Source: Temnothorax longispinosus (Eukaryota; Arthropoda; Insecta; Hymenoptera; Formicidae). Taken from it: a DNA stretch of 64,000 nt. Positions 24,565 through 37,870 of this stretch are shown one piece after another. The notes beneath the pieces are model-generated. The model saw only the letters and a list, made by a program, of their open reading frames with translations. It was not told the origin of the DNA and did no database searches. The stretch covers positions 22,589,406-22,653,405 of the forward strand of contig NC_092361.1 in the NCBI RefSeq assembly GCF_030848805.1, written 5' to 3'. Both the position numbers and the translations under genes were made by a program. How positions within the stretch are numbered: the first letter of the stretch is position 1; each line of letters starts with the position of its first letter.

Positions 24565-27499
24565 GAAGCATATACGATCGTATATCAAATACTGTGGAGA
24601 AATTAAGGATCAATAAACGAGTAAAAATAGATGTTACAAATTAAATTACATATTAGCTTCAATATAATATAATTGAAACGTTTTAAACTACACCGAGTCT
24701 TCAGCCAAATTATAATGATTATAGATTTAAAAACTAAGAACCTAATAATTAAACGATAAATAAATAAGATTAAAATATAAGAACAGATAATATAATTACC
24801 TAAATGGTTTATAGACATGTACTAGTTATTTTCTAATTCACAAAATCTCGAGAATATACAATGAATAATTTTAAAATAAATTTAAATAAGTATTATATTA
24901 AGGATTATATTAGATTTATGTACCTGTCTGTAAGTATTTAACATGCTTCAATTTAAAGACTTAAGTTTAATATTGCTTTGTTATTAATCTTAAAAGCACT
25001 TTGACGTAGTTCTTCAAGTATAATATTCTCTTTTATGTTTTTTATTTTGATTAATTTACATCAGTTTCTGTCAATTTTAAAATATTTATATTTAGCATTG
25101 TATTTCATGTTCACTACAAAATCAATCAAAAACGGTATTCCCGGTATTCCGTACATATTGTAAGGAAAGTTCAACTCTTTTTCTGTCTTTAATTACGTCA
25201 CCTGGCGAAGGTTAAGACAGCCTTCCATTTGTCACGAGCCTCGAACGCACAATGTTTTCTTTGTGTTTTTTTTTTCTTGAGAACTATATCTTACAGTGAC
25301 AATCTCCATTACCTAAGACCCAAGCTATGTAATTATACGATAACGTAGTAATTATTCTGCTGCAAATAATCGGCTAATGCGCAATATTTCTAAACAACTT
25401 TAGACGGATAGAACTATTCTGTTTGTCTTCTCGTTTTATCCTCCAAAATAATTTTACCAGAGAAATAGTTTTTATTCGTATAACATTAAACGCAAAAGTT
25501 ATTCCGGAAAGTATAAAATACTATACAAAGTAGCTTATCGGTCGTTTCTACACAAACAGGCTAATAAATATTTTATGATGATAGACGCGCGCATTAATTC
25601 CCCCGATTTGCATTAATCAGCAGATGAAATTCGGATAAATTTCTTTGTATCGCGCCGAAAGACGATTCGTATTATTCGAATGGGAGTCTCGATGTGCAAC
25701 ATTGTCCGAAAAATGACCAATAAGAGAAGCTCCCGGGTCCTGTCCTAATAAAAGGTTGACGGAACGTCCTTCTCTCTTGGCAATTCGGTGAAGCCAGTTC
25801 TAGCAACAAGAGAAATATCCGCCCCTCGTGCTACCTCCCATTCGGCGCCAACTTAGTAGAACCACCCGGAGCCCCAGACGTTCGAGGAGAGACAGGGATG
25901 CGATCTATCTGCAGCTCAGTTTTGTCGTTTCACTCAAATTGAATTCCACGTTACGAGTTGACTCGTGTGCCGACTTTTCCATTCCCTCGGGGATTAGCGC
26001 GAACCTTGGCTTCGCCGTATTCAACGTGTCACGTGAAAGTACGGAAGGATAAAAAGTTTCTTGATGCGAAAAAAGGAAAGGAGAAAAAAAAATAATCTCA
26101 AGTTCCCACGCCTCTTTGCGACACTGCATCGCGGCTTGATGCAGTTTTGCCATTTCGCCCGGATTGCGCATTAGTCTGGAAAAGCAATTTTCCGCCTGGA
26201 TTATAAAGCGGCAGAAAGCTGGAGATATATCATGACATTTTTGCGGCATTGCTTGATGGAATTTTTGAGGTAGAGAAGCATGATACATTTTGCATTTTTC
26301 ATTCGAACGCACCTCCTGTGATCTACATGAATGATTAAATGAGTCTTCTGTTATGTGACTAGCGCATAAATATTTTATATATAATTTGCTACTTCTCTCA
26401 ACAATGCAAAAATATTTTCAATTTTTAATACTTGCGTTACAAAGTTATTTATTAAAAGAACAGAAAGATTTCAATTAGAAGATAATCTTAATAAAATGCT
26501 TATTAATTTTTTAAAGAAAATTATCACAAATGAATTTGGTGGAATGTCTGTCTATTGTAAATATAATAGACGTTTTTCTGTTTTCTTTTTATTTTAGTAT
26601 GTATTTGCGACATATAAATATTTTAATAACCGAGCAACAAAAATATTTAAAACAAAAATTTTTTAATATAATAAATATAGAAAGATATTTTTACTTGATG
26701 GAGACAAAAATTACAATTTTTATATGGCGAAGAAGGCGAAGCAAAAAGAAATAACGAAGTAGGTATAAGGGCATTCCCGTTTTCTTTTGGTTTTACTATT
26801 ACTTTAGCTTCGCCCACTCGCGTATTGGGGCTGGCAATTCCATTAGGAGATAGACAATCGTCGGGAAGAGCGGCAAAGAGAGGGAAAGAATAATTCGACT
26901 GTATCTGAAATTCCGGTCGAACGAGTAACGAGCTCAATTGAGACGTTGCCGAACCGCTCTCCAGTTTTCTATCTCTGGTCGACTGGATGAGGGATTACGA
27001 CGAACGTTCCGCAGCCTTTATTACCAGCTTTGTAAATTAACACGCGTGGTGTGTAAATGAAACTTGAATGAACGTGGCGCTCGCGAATGTTAACGTGATG
27101 ATTGCTTTTGGAAAATTCAGGATGTGCAGATCTCGGCAAGAAAAATAAAGCGTGAAAAATGTTACATAAGAGATAGATACATGGCAGTTGCATTCAGAAA
27201 AATAAGAAATGTGCGTGGAGATAATCAAAATTTAAAACGCTGCGCTATTTATAAGACGGCGGTTATAAAAAACTTTCATATAGTCCCTGTTTTTGAACAA
27301 GTTTAACTAAAAACATTTGTGCAATTTGAAACAGTTCCTTCGAAATGGTTTCCAGTTCGGTAATGAATTTTTATTTATATATTACGAAGTTTAAGTTGAT
27401 CACATGCAGGCAACGCATTCGAGTAAAATATAAATTACGATGCCACTTAACTGACAACTTTATAATTAGGAAATAAATTTATCTCGTTGACGTTGACTA
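24565..27499. other. AT-rich non-coding DNA
   Basis: No supportable gene. A GC-richer patch at about 25690-26050 has opposing short frames (25828-26052 +, 25905-26312 -) with no family resemblance. The rest is low-complexity AT-rich sequence. Confidence 0.55.
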
Positions 27500-27733
27500 A
27501 TGAATATAGAAAAACGTTTTAGCGGGCGAAGCGTAATGGGGATGAAGAATTTAATGAATTTTCGTCGACACCTGCCGTTGCGTGACTCGCGCGAAGACGA
27601 AGACGGAAGGCCGTTAATGGGGGAAGAAGAATCGGCCAGCTCTTCAAATCCCCATATTGTACGGCATTTGCATGTACATTATCTGCCAGGGATTTATGAT
27701 CAAGAGCGCGATTACTGCCCGGTTATCGATTAA
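27500..27733 (+). CDS. Small ORF, 77 codons, unknown (possible exon or microprotein)
   Basis: An ATG at 27500 opens 77 codons to TAA at 27731-27733. The product starts basic (MNIEKRF... NFRRHLPLR), then has an acidic stretch (DSREDEDGRPLMGEEE) and a serine cluster, and ends YDQERDYCPVID. The charge-segmented composition and mixed codon use look more protein-like than other frames in the region. I do not recognise it. There is no signal peptide or membrane segment. A weak acceptor (GTTTTAG at 27516-27522) could make it the last exon of a spliced gene. It starts a CpG-richer block (27500-28330). It may equally be chance in a mixed-composition region. Confidence 0.25.
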   Translation: MNIEKRFSGRSVMGMKNLMNFRRHLPLRDSREDEDGRPLMGEEESASSSNPHIVRHLHVHYLPGIYDQERDYCPVID

Positions 27734-28398
27734 CCGTGCTTCCTTAAAATACACCTCGCAACATTCTTAGCCGTCTTCGCCGGGTCTTAAGACATCACGA
27801 GGCTCTCGCAGCCTTCGACACAACACAAAGGCCGGAATCTCTTCTTTCCCGCCATAGCGCGCGCACCGTATGATCGCCTCCGCGCGGCTCTCAGCGCGGC
27901 CGAATGTCGCAAGTGGGTCTATTCTTAGAAAGGGTCGCACAAAACACCGGTATTTACAATGTAGGTGTATCGCATTTAAAAATATTGGCTTTAATATATA
28001 GTTATACCGCCATAGCTACGGAGAAGGCCTGCGCGCCGTCGAGAGGATCGCGCGCATTATAGTGGGGGCAGAAAGCTATTTAATACGTTTCGGCGCATAA
28101 ATTGCCAAGTATATGGGGCATTATGGGGTGGGACGAGACCGTCGTTGTCCATTGGCCTCTCTTGCCGGAGCAAGAATCGTCCTCGTCACGGCCACCATGT
28201 TGACTGCCGCTGAAATGTGGAACTTCGTTCTCCTACCACATGCCGCCTCGCGATTCTCGCTCTTCCCATTCTCTCTGTCTTCGTCCTAACTTTGTAGCTA
28301 CATGTAAACGAAATCGGCAGTAATCGTGCTCTCTCGCTTCTCTTTTCGCGAGAAAAAATATTTTTAAAAGAGATCACCCGAAATAGAAAAACTTTATG

Positions 28399-28400
<2 letters not shown>
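27734..28400. other. CpG-rich non-coding patch
   Basis: GC-richer DNA with many CpG sites and no coherent frame. It may be regulatory. Confidence 0.4.

Positions 28401-28445
<45 letters not shown>
28401..28445. repeat. (CT)n microsatellite
   Basis: This is a pure run of about 22 CT units, continued by an interrupted CT segment to about 28459. On the minus strand it is (GA)n, a GAGA-factor-type sequence. Confidence 0.95.
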
Positions 28446-28450
<5 letters not shown>

Positions 28451-29989
28451 CTCTCTCTTGTGTAGTTATTTATTATCTTGCATGGTCATCTTTCTACACA
28501 ATATAGATGTTAATAATTTTACGTTTCAAACATTTTGTATAAAAGTTTAATATTTTTCTAAATAAGCATGACTACGCTTTACAATAATATATAATCTTTA
28601 ATCTTTGTTGAGATAATAAAATTCTCCATGCCATAAATGCATTGTCACAAATCAAATATAAGTAACATATAATAATAATTTTAATTATTCTAACGAAAAT
28701 GATAATGAGATAAAAAATATAAAAAAAATGATCGTTCTATTTTCCAAACTTTTCCGCATTCTATGCAACATTGTTCGTTAGCCATCTCTTCCATGCAGCT
28801 ATGTCTCAAAAGTATACGCCATAAGAGATGTCTCCCGGATTCCAGGAAGCTCGCCGCGGCCCGTCCAATTTATTTACTCGTCCCGCAAAATCCCCATGCT
28901 CCGATTGGTCGGCCGGGATAAACTCCGTGGCATAAACTCGAACTCGTCGTCTTTCCTAAGTGGTATGGGGTTTTTCATATTAGACTTTTTCGTATTCGTT
29001 CGGCGCATTTAACCGGGTATTTTATGCTTCACGTGTGGAGGACCGTCTCTCCCTCATGGCCGGCTCCCTTGCCATCGCGACCGGTTAATATCGCCAAGCA
29101 CACGGTCAGTGCCGTCATTTTACGATTTTATTATATCGCCGTATCCCCGTCGGTTTGTGAAGAGGAGGAGCTTTTAACCTGCTCTTCGGTATCCTCACCT
29201 TAATTGGGATTAATAATATGAACGACGATCGCGACATGTGTTATCCCCCGGCGTGCGCACAGTCTCTCGATGCTTAAAGTTTCCTCACATTTTAATTCGA
29301 AACCGGCCCTCGCTACCGAGGTGACATCAAGTTAACATTTTGCGAATCCCGCCGTGAACGCGCCGCAGGCCACGTGTACCATTTGCAAGTTTGTAATTGG
29401 AGAATCCTTCGCAACATGAAGAATTTCTATATGACGGACCGGGTTACTTTTAACGAAATTTTTGCTCTTCTCCCGCATTTATTCGAATTATTCGTTTCTT
29501 AGACTACTTTGAATCTTTCTCTTTACATTATTTAAATTACAAATTTATATTTTAACTAATAATCGTCTTTCAAAATTCATCGTTTCTCTCCGCAGGAGAG
29601 CAAATACCTTTTTAAGACGGTTGTTCGCATAATTTCATTAAATAAAAACATTAAATAAGCACATAATTAATCAAAGAAGGTATAGTTTAATGTAATCGTG
29701 GTAACACGATGAAAATAAATCGTGAAATGTAAATGAAAAGAACATTTTTTTTTACAGATCACATTTTAAAATATCTTAGAGATGACCATTTTTATGTGAT
29801 AAAATTATTGATGTCGCTGGTTCATTTAACAGCGACTGAAAAGTTTTCAGAAACCTATCGAAATGCAAATTTCACAGTTCAGTAAATGTACGACAGACAG
29901 CGCGATTATTTTCTAATGACAACTTGCCGACGACAAGCAAGAATTGAATTCTAAGCTGCCTAATGAAGTAGATAACGAGTTGTTTTCTT
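28446..29989. other. Non-coding DNA with a GC-rich patch
   Basis: AT-rich to about 28830, then CpG-richer to about 29420, then AT-rich again. I see no gene or RNA. Confidence 0.5.
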
Positions 29990-30042
29990 CTTGTTCTAAA
30001 AATGTGCCTTGTTCTAAAAATGTACTTGTTCTAAAAATGTAC
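29990..30042 (+). repeat. Three-copy tandem repeat (17-18 bp unit)
   Basis: TTGTTCTAAAAATGT occurs at 29991-30005, 30009-30023 and 30026-30040, separated by 2-3 bases. Confidence 0.9.
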
Positions 30043-31004
30043 TCTTCTCGCAATTCTACTCCATTTATTTATAAAGGGAATATCATTATTATTTAAATCT
30101 ACATAAAAGTATTCAACCCAGTACCGAATTATTCATGACGAGATAATCTGTTGCATCGCCAGGCCGGAATTGGATGGACATCGCTTTCGGGAAAAACAGC
30201 GAAGGTGGCTATCGATGCATGGCAGCACCACAGCCTCGGTCTCCTGACATTCGCGGCTGGCGACTGGTAGACGCAACCGATTGGGAGATAGATCCGGAAA
30301 AAGTGTACCTTGGTGTGGGAGGAATGGCATGGTTCTTGCCGGATAGCGGAGGGCGCCACCGCACAGTGGCAAGAAACCGCGTGTTGGCAGAAAACTCTCC
30401 TCTTCGTCTTCGTTTCGCAACGTCTCACGCTCTCCCGGCAACCCTCTCCTCGATATTCTAGCCGCGACGATAGGTAGAGACGTTTTCTCCTCTCTCCCTT
30501 TCACGGTTGTTTCCCTCTTTCTCCATTGTCGCCTCTCCACTCCTTTCCTCTTCTTTTCGTCTGTGCTAGCTTTTCTCTTCTGGCCGCGCCCATGTCGATG
30601 ATGACGCGACCATCACGACGTGCACCAATACACGTTTCTCTTCAACACGCCACGATTCTCTATGCTCATCTTTGTTCATCTCGTCGAATTTGAACGATCC
30701 TTCTCTAAAGATTCATAGAGGAAAAGAGAGAAAATGAGAGAGGGAAGAGGGAAAAGAGAACGAACAGTAGATAAAGAGCGACTGTTGATGTCACCCTCTT
30801 TCTTTCCACTCGACATCCAGTTTTCCAATTCCTCGTGCTCGTTTGCGAGCCCCTTTTTTCACATTCTCGGTTATCAACAACCACGAGGAATGCAAACGCA
30901 TCTCTCCTACGCGCTCTTTCCCAGAGATCTCGTCTCTCTTCCGGTCCTCGCCATCTTTCTCTGGCGTGGCCGAGAGCCGAGAGCCGAGAGAGGCGAGAGC
31001 TGCC

Positions 31005-31022
31005 GGGGCCGGGGCCGGGGCC
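31005..31022 (+). repeat. GGGGCC hexanucleotide repeat (3 units)
   Basis: Three consecutive GGGGCC units, followed by further G runs (31023-31030), could form a G-quadruplex. Confidence 0.85.
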
Positions 31023-31178
31023 GGAGAGGGAGAACCAGGAGGGGGATTTCGAGGTGGCACCACCGGAGTCTCTCTCTCTCGCCTCTCTCCGGCTCCGGCA
31101 TTTCTAGTCGCCCATGGCCGGCGGGGTGAGAGAACCAGGGCGCGGTTCTGTGGGGTGGCGCGCCGGAGAGCGAGAGAG

Positions 31179-31185
31179 TATATAG
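31179..31185 (+). promoter_or_regulatory. TATA-box-like TATATAG
   Basis: TATATAG stands alone in a GC-rich context within the CpG island, where an AT heptamer is conspicuous. A start near 31205-31215 would be expected. Confidence 0.3.
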
Positions 31186-31806
31186 GCGAGGAGAGGGGAG
31201 AGGGTGTTCGCAAAGTGTCCCTAAAACTTTTACAATCGCTCGGCTCGGCTCGCTCGCTCTCGCGCTCTCGCTAGGGCTATGCTTGATGGCGTATCTTCCA
31301 ATGTGAGTTGCCCATAATACTAAGATGTACGGCTGCGCCGGTAGGGGTCCCGCTTGGTCTCTCACTCACTTACTACCTTATAGTATAGCAAAGCCAAAGG
31401 CGTATAGTGTGCCGAACGCCGAACGCCGAACGTACGGACGTTCCATCGCGTTTGCCGGTCGTATTCGTCCGGCATTTCGGTCTAGTTCGCGAGATATTCG
31501 CGAAAGAATCGGCCGCGTCGTCCGCCGCCGCCGAAAACGACGCGGCGTCATTCATCTCTCGGTCCGCCGCGCCCGCGCCGGTCGTTGCTCCGCCGCAAGC
31601 GATTCGGAGCAGAGCGAGCTCCATTCTACATAAATCGATACGTAATTAAGTGCTGCATCCTCTCGGGAGTCTCGCGTTGTCTCGCGAAATAGAGTATTTG
31701 GTATAAGTGAGTGCGAAACACCGGCGCGGCCCCCCGGTCCGTCCTCTCAAGGTTGCTTGAGCTGCTTACTCCATCGCTCGTTGCATAGATTCCCTTTCCG
31801 TCAGTG

Positions 31807-31974
31807 ATGAGTGCCGAGAGTTACCACGACCGTGACAAGTCGGTAAAGCGGCCGATGATCGCGATGATCGAGCATTGTAGCGGATCTGTCAGAATCTCAC
31901 GTGATATTGAGTGCGCAACGTGCCCTGACGTTCGTCGACACCGCCGGCGGATTCGAGAGCCGCCAACCATCATG
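31807..31974 (+). other. Candidate first coding exon with a strong donor
   Basis: An ATG at 31807 (MSAESYHDRDKSVKRP...) stays open for 56 codons to a good donor ATG|GTAAGC (exon end 31974, phase 0), downstream of the CpG island. I do not recognise the peptide and find no in-phase partner exon; the acceptor-like CTCAG at 32405 leads quickly to a stop in that phase. It could be an exon of an unrecognised gene, part of a lncRNA, or chance. Confidence 0.2.
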
Positions 31975-32430
31975 GTAAGCACCATAGCGAGCTATCACGT
32001 GCGCGGATAATTATACTTTGACGTTGGTCGAAAGTAATATACAATATATGTGTAATTAATCATGCGAGCTCAGAGCAACCGTGTCGATCCAATTGTTCCA
32101 TTTATAGACTTCGGGAATTATCATTTGGAAATGTTACGAAATTTTAAGCGAAAATTCTATTATTTACAATAGATTAATAATCGTCTTTAGCCTTGCGCGA
32201 GATGTCTAATTTTATAGGTATTAAATCAAACTTCGTTTTCTTGTATTATGTATGCAACTTGTGTGCATAGAAGACTGTGCATAGAAATAGCAAAAACCGT
32301 CCTCAGAAATTATCAATGTAATCAAATCATATATTAGACCAATGTGACGTTATTAAAACTTATATGTGTCGCGATGAGATTTCTATAAAAATGTTGTAAA
32401 CTCAGAAAGCAATTTAATCAATGCATTTTT

Positions 32431-32571
32431 ATGATCAGTCAATATTTATTTGAGAACAAACGTCATACTTTAAATGACACTTGCATGGAGCAAAGAAAAT
32501 GTAACGAATCTGCCAAAAAAGTGGCTAATTATTTCATAAAGAACATCAATGATGGTGTTCGTCAATATGCG
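32431..32571 (+). other. Weak exon candidate ending at GTAAGT
   Basis: An ATG at 32431 gives 47 codons to GCG|GTAAGT (32571), a strong donor sequence. The frame continues to 32793 if unspliced. The peptide (MISQYLFENKRHT...) has no known domain. Probably chance or non-coding. Confidence 0.12.
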
Positions 32572-32799
32572 GTAAGTGTTAGCGAAATAAACAAATCCTG
32601 TCGTTCGAGCAATCAATTAGAGGATATTTCATCGCCGGCGAGGTCCAGAGCAAAGGATAAGATCCCGAGAACGAGAGGGGAAACCCGTGAATATCTCCAC
32701 AAGCCGGATTGCTCGAGTACGGTGTGGAAGGGACCGAGGCTTATCGATTGGTGGAAGTGTCGTATATGGCTGTTGGCCACGCCCAACAGCTAGTCAGTC

Positions 32800-35700
32800 A
32801 GTAGCGGACCTCACAGCGCAACCAAGTGCCATGTGACTTGCGTGTATATTTTAAATACAATTCATGAAAATACTCACATAGATCGGGTAGTATTATTGAC
32901 CTCGAGATCCAAAATAACAGTCTCGAATTTTGGGGAGATATCTTAGTTTTTATTTCAGTACGAATAAACATCCCTTCCTGCGAAATGGATACTTCTAAAT
33001 AACAATGATTCGATCTGCAAAATCTGCATGTACTTCTGAAATAATTATTACATTACATCGTTCCGTAATTATCATAATAAACAACTTTTTATATTGATTA
33101 TTTCGCATTAATAATCTGCACATCTCTATAACAATTAATTTTAGATAATTAATTTTAGATAATTAATTTCTAAAGTTTCTGGGTTGTTAAGTATTATATA
33201 AATATAATTTAAACTATAATACTTATTTCTTATTATCATCATCTATTTTGCAATATTTCTACTTTATAAAGTAAATCAATTGTCGAAATAAGTCGTAAAA
33301 ACAATTTTCTAATCATCCGACACATATATTCAAATAAATATAATTAAAAAACAATTAAACTAAAATAAAGAATTATTAAGAAAAATCCAAATACCATTGA
33401 AAGATATATTATCTATATCATTGTCGGAACATTGTCTGAATTTCTCATTGTTTTATAAATTACATAAGATTTACGCATGTCGACGAAAAGACCGAATAAA
33501 TCAGAGCTTAACAAGAAGAGCAAACAGAACAATAGATCATTATTTCAAGCTGAACGTATTGTAAATTTGGTAGATGCTAAACGACATGTCTGATCGCATC
33601 TAAATGTCGCAATTAACTTTTTAAATTTATATTCGTATGAAATGTCGTAATAAAATTTACAATTTTACCGCGAACGGATACTATATACTCAATCACACTC
33701 TTCAGTAATGTTACTAACGTTATTAACGTAAGAATAATTCTTATGTCAAAACGGCACAATTATTGCCGTGAATAATGTACTATTATATTAGTTAACTGCA
33801 AGCCGTACAAATCCGAAAATTATTACAACGTTCTAACGTGCATATGTTTATAGATAAAATGTGTAAGAACGGAAGGTATATCTGAAATGTCTCGAGATGT
33901 TTTCTCAGTTATAAAAATTCTTGCAAATACATACCGCAAATACATATCATATGTAAGCATTCTGCGTCTCAAGAGATAATATTACGGCGTCGTATAACAC
34001 GTCGCACTTCAATGCAAATTCTTGTTTATTAAGTGTCAATTTTCTATCTAATTTATATGCTAAACCTGAATAAACAGTGACTTAGTCGGTTGACACGAAG
34101 CCTTTCCAGGCAGATATGCATATATGTAACTGACATATATATATATATACATGTATGTATATACGTATAGTCAATACACGTAGTCACTGTTGATCTGGAA
34201 AAAATTATGATGTTCAGCCATTTTTCATTTACGTATTAAATTATGTTAAACTGCAATTTAAAATATCTGATGTAGATAATGATCTTATAATCGCGGTTGC
34301 ACATAGCAGAGATTAAGTTTATAACTTTTATACGAAAATTGCTAACAATAAGTAAAAAAACCAATACTATTTCGCACGTTAATAGAGAAATATTAAAAGC
34401 CAAGTTTTCCGTAAAATACATCCAATTAATTTGCATTATTCGTTTTATAGTATTCAACATTTTAACATTGCTATATTCTAAACATGTTTTGAGTAAAATC
34501 TAATGATGTGTGTCCACGAGACGCTCGCAACTTTCTCTTGACTTTCTTTTACTTCCTGCAGCTAGGGTATCATTTTTTCATAATAAAGTATATTTTATGT
34601 AGACGCCAGATGAATTTCATGAAGTGAAAGTAGGTTGTGGTCTCCAATTTTGACCTAAGTTTTTATACGGTCACCCCTTTTGAAAGCCGAAGTTTAGAAC
34701 GAAACCGTACCAAAAATTCTGTCGATTTTAGTTTTATTTCTTTAACACACTTCGAAGGACTTTATTTATATCGTCAGAAAAATAAGAATGGTTTCAATGT
34801 CGCGTTCCATAGCGACAATAATTAACTTGCTCATTCACGTTAAAATAGAAAGGAGAGCATATCAATTAAAGAATATAAATTTTGGATTAATCATATTTTT
34901 GAATCTGTACATAAGCATAAACAAATCTTTCTTAATTTACAGAGCGTATTTTAAATTAAATAATTTTCTGTTTGTAGAAAAATTATAAAGTTTATACTTT
35001 TTATCTATTTACGTATGACGTAAACATAACAAAAGTCTTATCATCAAATATTATTTCGCACGGCTAACGAACAAAAAACGGTGATCACTGAGTAAATATG
35101 CTAAGTGATACGTACATAATCCTGACAATAATGGCTGTCACAACATGGGTCAAAGATTACGCGTGGTGCAAAAGCGCGTTAAACAAAAATATATACATAT
35201 CATATTTACATTTATAAATAAAATACACAAGTTGCAATACATGTTTTCTCTGCTAATAGGGTTTTATAATATTTTAGTATCGTTCTATTGCGAGTAAAGC
35301 TTTTCTGAAAATATTCTCTTGTTATTTTTTGGCATCCTGCATTCTTCCTGCCGTTAAGTTAAAAGCTTATTTCCCTTCTGTAGTGAAATTAATGCATTTA
35401 AAAAGGTTAAAGCGTTCCCAAGTGATAATGTTTTAAATTGTGAAATTGATCATAATGAATTGAAGATATTCTGATTACTTTTATCTCGCGTATGTACAAT
35501 AACTGATACAAATATCAATATCACATTATCTTTATTCTTCATGAAAGAATACCATTTTGGCAGATTTTATGTAGAAAAAATTAAACTTCCGCAAAAAATA
35601 AAAAGTATTCAATAATTTTTTTAATTTCTGTTAATAAATACCAAATTTGATTATAAATTCATTATATTTGAATGACGTTTCTTTATTATTTCTGAGTAAT

Positions 35701-35850
35701 AAAACGGAGATAGGTATACGTATGATATTACGCTGAAATATCCTTTGTACGCAAAGCCTTATAAAAGACGCATCATAAAGAGGCGCTGCGGCATCAAGCG
35801 TTATCGTTATTTCGTACGTGCAAAATTAATGGGAATGTGCATTTCATTAA
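32800..35850. other. AT-rich non-coding DNA with simple repeats
   Basis: No gene is visible. A tandem repeat of TTAGATAATTAATT-type units lies at about 33128-33170, and a (TA)n-rich segment at about 34130-34165. The segment around 34075-34195 has matching AACAGTGACT and AGTCACTGTT ends about 100 bp apart. Confidence 0.6.
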
Positions 35851-37087
35851 AAATAAAGAGTAACCAGTGACCGCCCACCCTGACGCCATTGGTTCGTAAC
35901 CTTTGTGTCCACGGGGTTCGTACTGACTATACCTACGTGACGCGAATGTTCGATACGCGAATAAGGTTCACCTTCTTCGTTCGATGCTGCCTCTTTCGTT
36001 TTTCGTGTAGTGCGCATGGGTATACCTGTGAAGGAAACTCGACGGTGGCCGGAGGAAGTGCGTAAAAGGGGGTGCATCGGATGCACGGGATGCTCCCGGA
36101 GCACGGCGAGAGTCGAGAGATCAGTAACTAGTGTCGGTGCTGTTCGCGATCTTCTCATGCGCGTGTTTACATAATTTCATGGATAATCACATTTGCAAGG
36201 TGTCCTCTTCGCGTTACGCTTCCGGTTCCGGAGTATCTGATAACGGATAATCGCGCTAATTCGTCAAACTTTTCTTACCGAATTAGATTCGCGTCGCGAA
36301 GAGAATAATGTTTTCTTAAAATTATTGTATAATATTGTATTTATAACTTGAGGCTTGCCTCGACACTCATCGTGATATTTTTTATTAAATAGTTATTCTT
36401 TATCCTTTCAAATGTATCGCACGATCAAAGATTTTTTTAAAACAAAATGAAAGCTATCTATCTTCTAAGTATAATTTCTGTGTGATTATTACAGTTAATT
36501 TTTCATCGAATTTGATTTTACATAAAGAATATAAAGCATTTCGAAACAACATTACGTACTGCACTAAAATGTATTCTCAATTCAGCGGGAAACGCTAGTG
36601 GTTGTGGATTGAAAATTCAACAAGCTTTAAATTAAAATAAGAAAAATTATTACATAATATCTAGTATCCATTTTATCCTATGTGCTCCAACCAATAATAT
36701 TTTAAAATTTTCAAGAGGAAGAAATAACACAATTTAATGACGTCAAGTTGTAACATAAAAATTTCATGTACTTCCGTATTTTTGTTAAGAAAAAAATCAA
36801 TCTCAGATTGGTATCTGCGTATCGCTAATCTGCGTTTATTTGTCGATCATCGATTTCGATTTATTCATTTTTTTTTGTAACGTAAAAAATCTCACGCGAC
36901 TTCCTGAGAAATTCGGGAAGACACAAGTGAATAACTGGCGAGTATATAAAGCCTGTCCGTAGGAGAAAAGTGGAGGATAAAATGACGACGTGTTCTTTGT
37001 GCAAGAACATAATGTGCTACTCGATGGACAAACATGTATCTCGCAACACCTCACCCTCCTTCAAAGGGCCTCCTCTTCTTCTTCTTC
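35851..37087. other. Non-coding DNA with a GC-richer patch
   Basis: The patch at about 35860-36160 has an open frame on the minus strand (35847-36158) without recognisable features. A small hairpin GTGCATC/GATGCAC (36072-36086) lies in it. The rest is AT-rich. Confidence 0.45.
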
Positions 37088-37113
37088 TCTCTCTCTCTCT
37101 CTCTCTCTCTTTT

Positions 37114-37150
<37 letters not shown>

Positions 37151-37190
37151 GTCTCTCTCTCTCTCTCTCTTTCTCTCTCCTTCTCTCCTC
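37088..37190. repeat. Long interrupted (CT)n microsatellite
   Basis: About 100 bp of CT/TTTCT repeat produces Leu/Ser-rich frames on + and Arg/Glu-rich frames on -, all artefacts. On the minus strand it is a long GAGA-type tract. Confidence 0.95.
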
Positions 37191-37870
37191 CCGCACCCAC
37201 CACGCTCGCGGCTCGGAGGGTTGTTACAGTTGACTCTGACGGGGTTTTATGGCGTATCCATCTCCGCGTGTGTAGCTCGCGCGTATAGGGAGAGCACATA
37301 TAGCGACCATAGCGACAAGAACGAGGGGGAAGAGAGCTCTTCCATCGCTCTCTTCTCTCTGGTGACGTGCGTAGGGGTCAAGCTTAGGCAAGGGGCGCAG
37401 GCGCAGTTACGTTCGTGAGCCCCGCGAAGCACATGGTCGCCCCCCCGGCTACTATTCCGCGGTATCGCCGGTCTTCTATCTTTCGTATACAAGTTCCGAA
37501 ACAAGTAAATAATCATGGTGACCCCTGTCATATCTTTCGCACTTTCGTGGGACGAAGACTGCGACACGAGCGAGAAACGTGTCATGTGTGGCACGCATCG
37601 CAAGATTCGCAAGTGGAGTGGAGGGTCTCTACGGTATTCGCGAGAGTCATGGACGGTCTTGAACCCGGTTCTGGCCCCGGCCTCGGCCCCGGCCACGATT
37701 CCCTGACCTACGAGAACAGATAAGCAAAGCCGTGACTACGTTCGTTGTCACGTTGTGATCTTGTATTCGTCGCGTGTCGCCGGTGACTAACGCAACCAGA
37801 CGCGCAGACAGTATATTCTCGGGATCGTTCAAGTGACGTCGTGTGTCGATTTTTGATTATTCCGAGATCG
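37191..37870 (+). promoter_or_regulatory. CpG-rich island next to the CT tract
   Basis: CpG-rich DNA with CCCCGGCCTCGGCCCCGGCC-type runs at about 37670-37695. Overlapping open frames have no recognisable product. A CpG island flanked by a GAGA tract resembles a promoter or a Polycomb-type element. The function is inferred from composition alone. Confidence 0.3.

Larger units (their letters stand above)
30480..31806 (+). promoter_or_regulatory. CpG island, candidate promoter of a downstream transcript
   Basis: This is the strongest CpG-rich block downstream of Abd-B. It contains GGGGCC repeats (31005-31022), GA/CT-rich stretches and TATATAG (31179-31185). About 25-35 bases beyond the TATA box the sequence changes to a mixed composition suitable for a start site. 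GTGAGT donor-like sequence follows near 31302. Open frames in it overlap in several frames and are not called. In the insect Hox cluster non-coding transcripts arise 3' of Abd-B, so a lncRNA promoter is plausible. An alternative is a regulatory island without transcription. Confidence 0.4.
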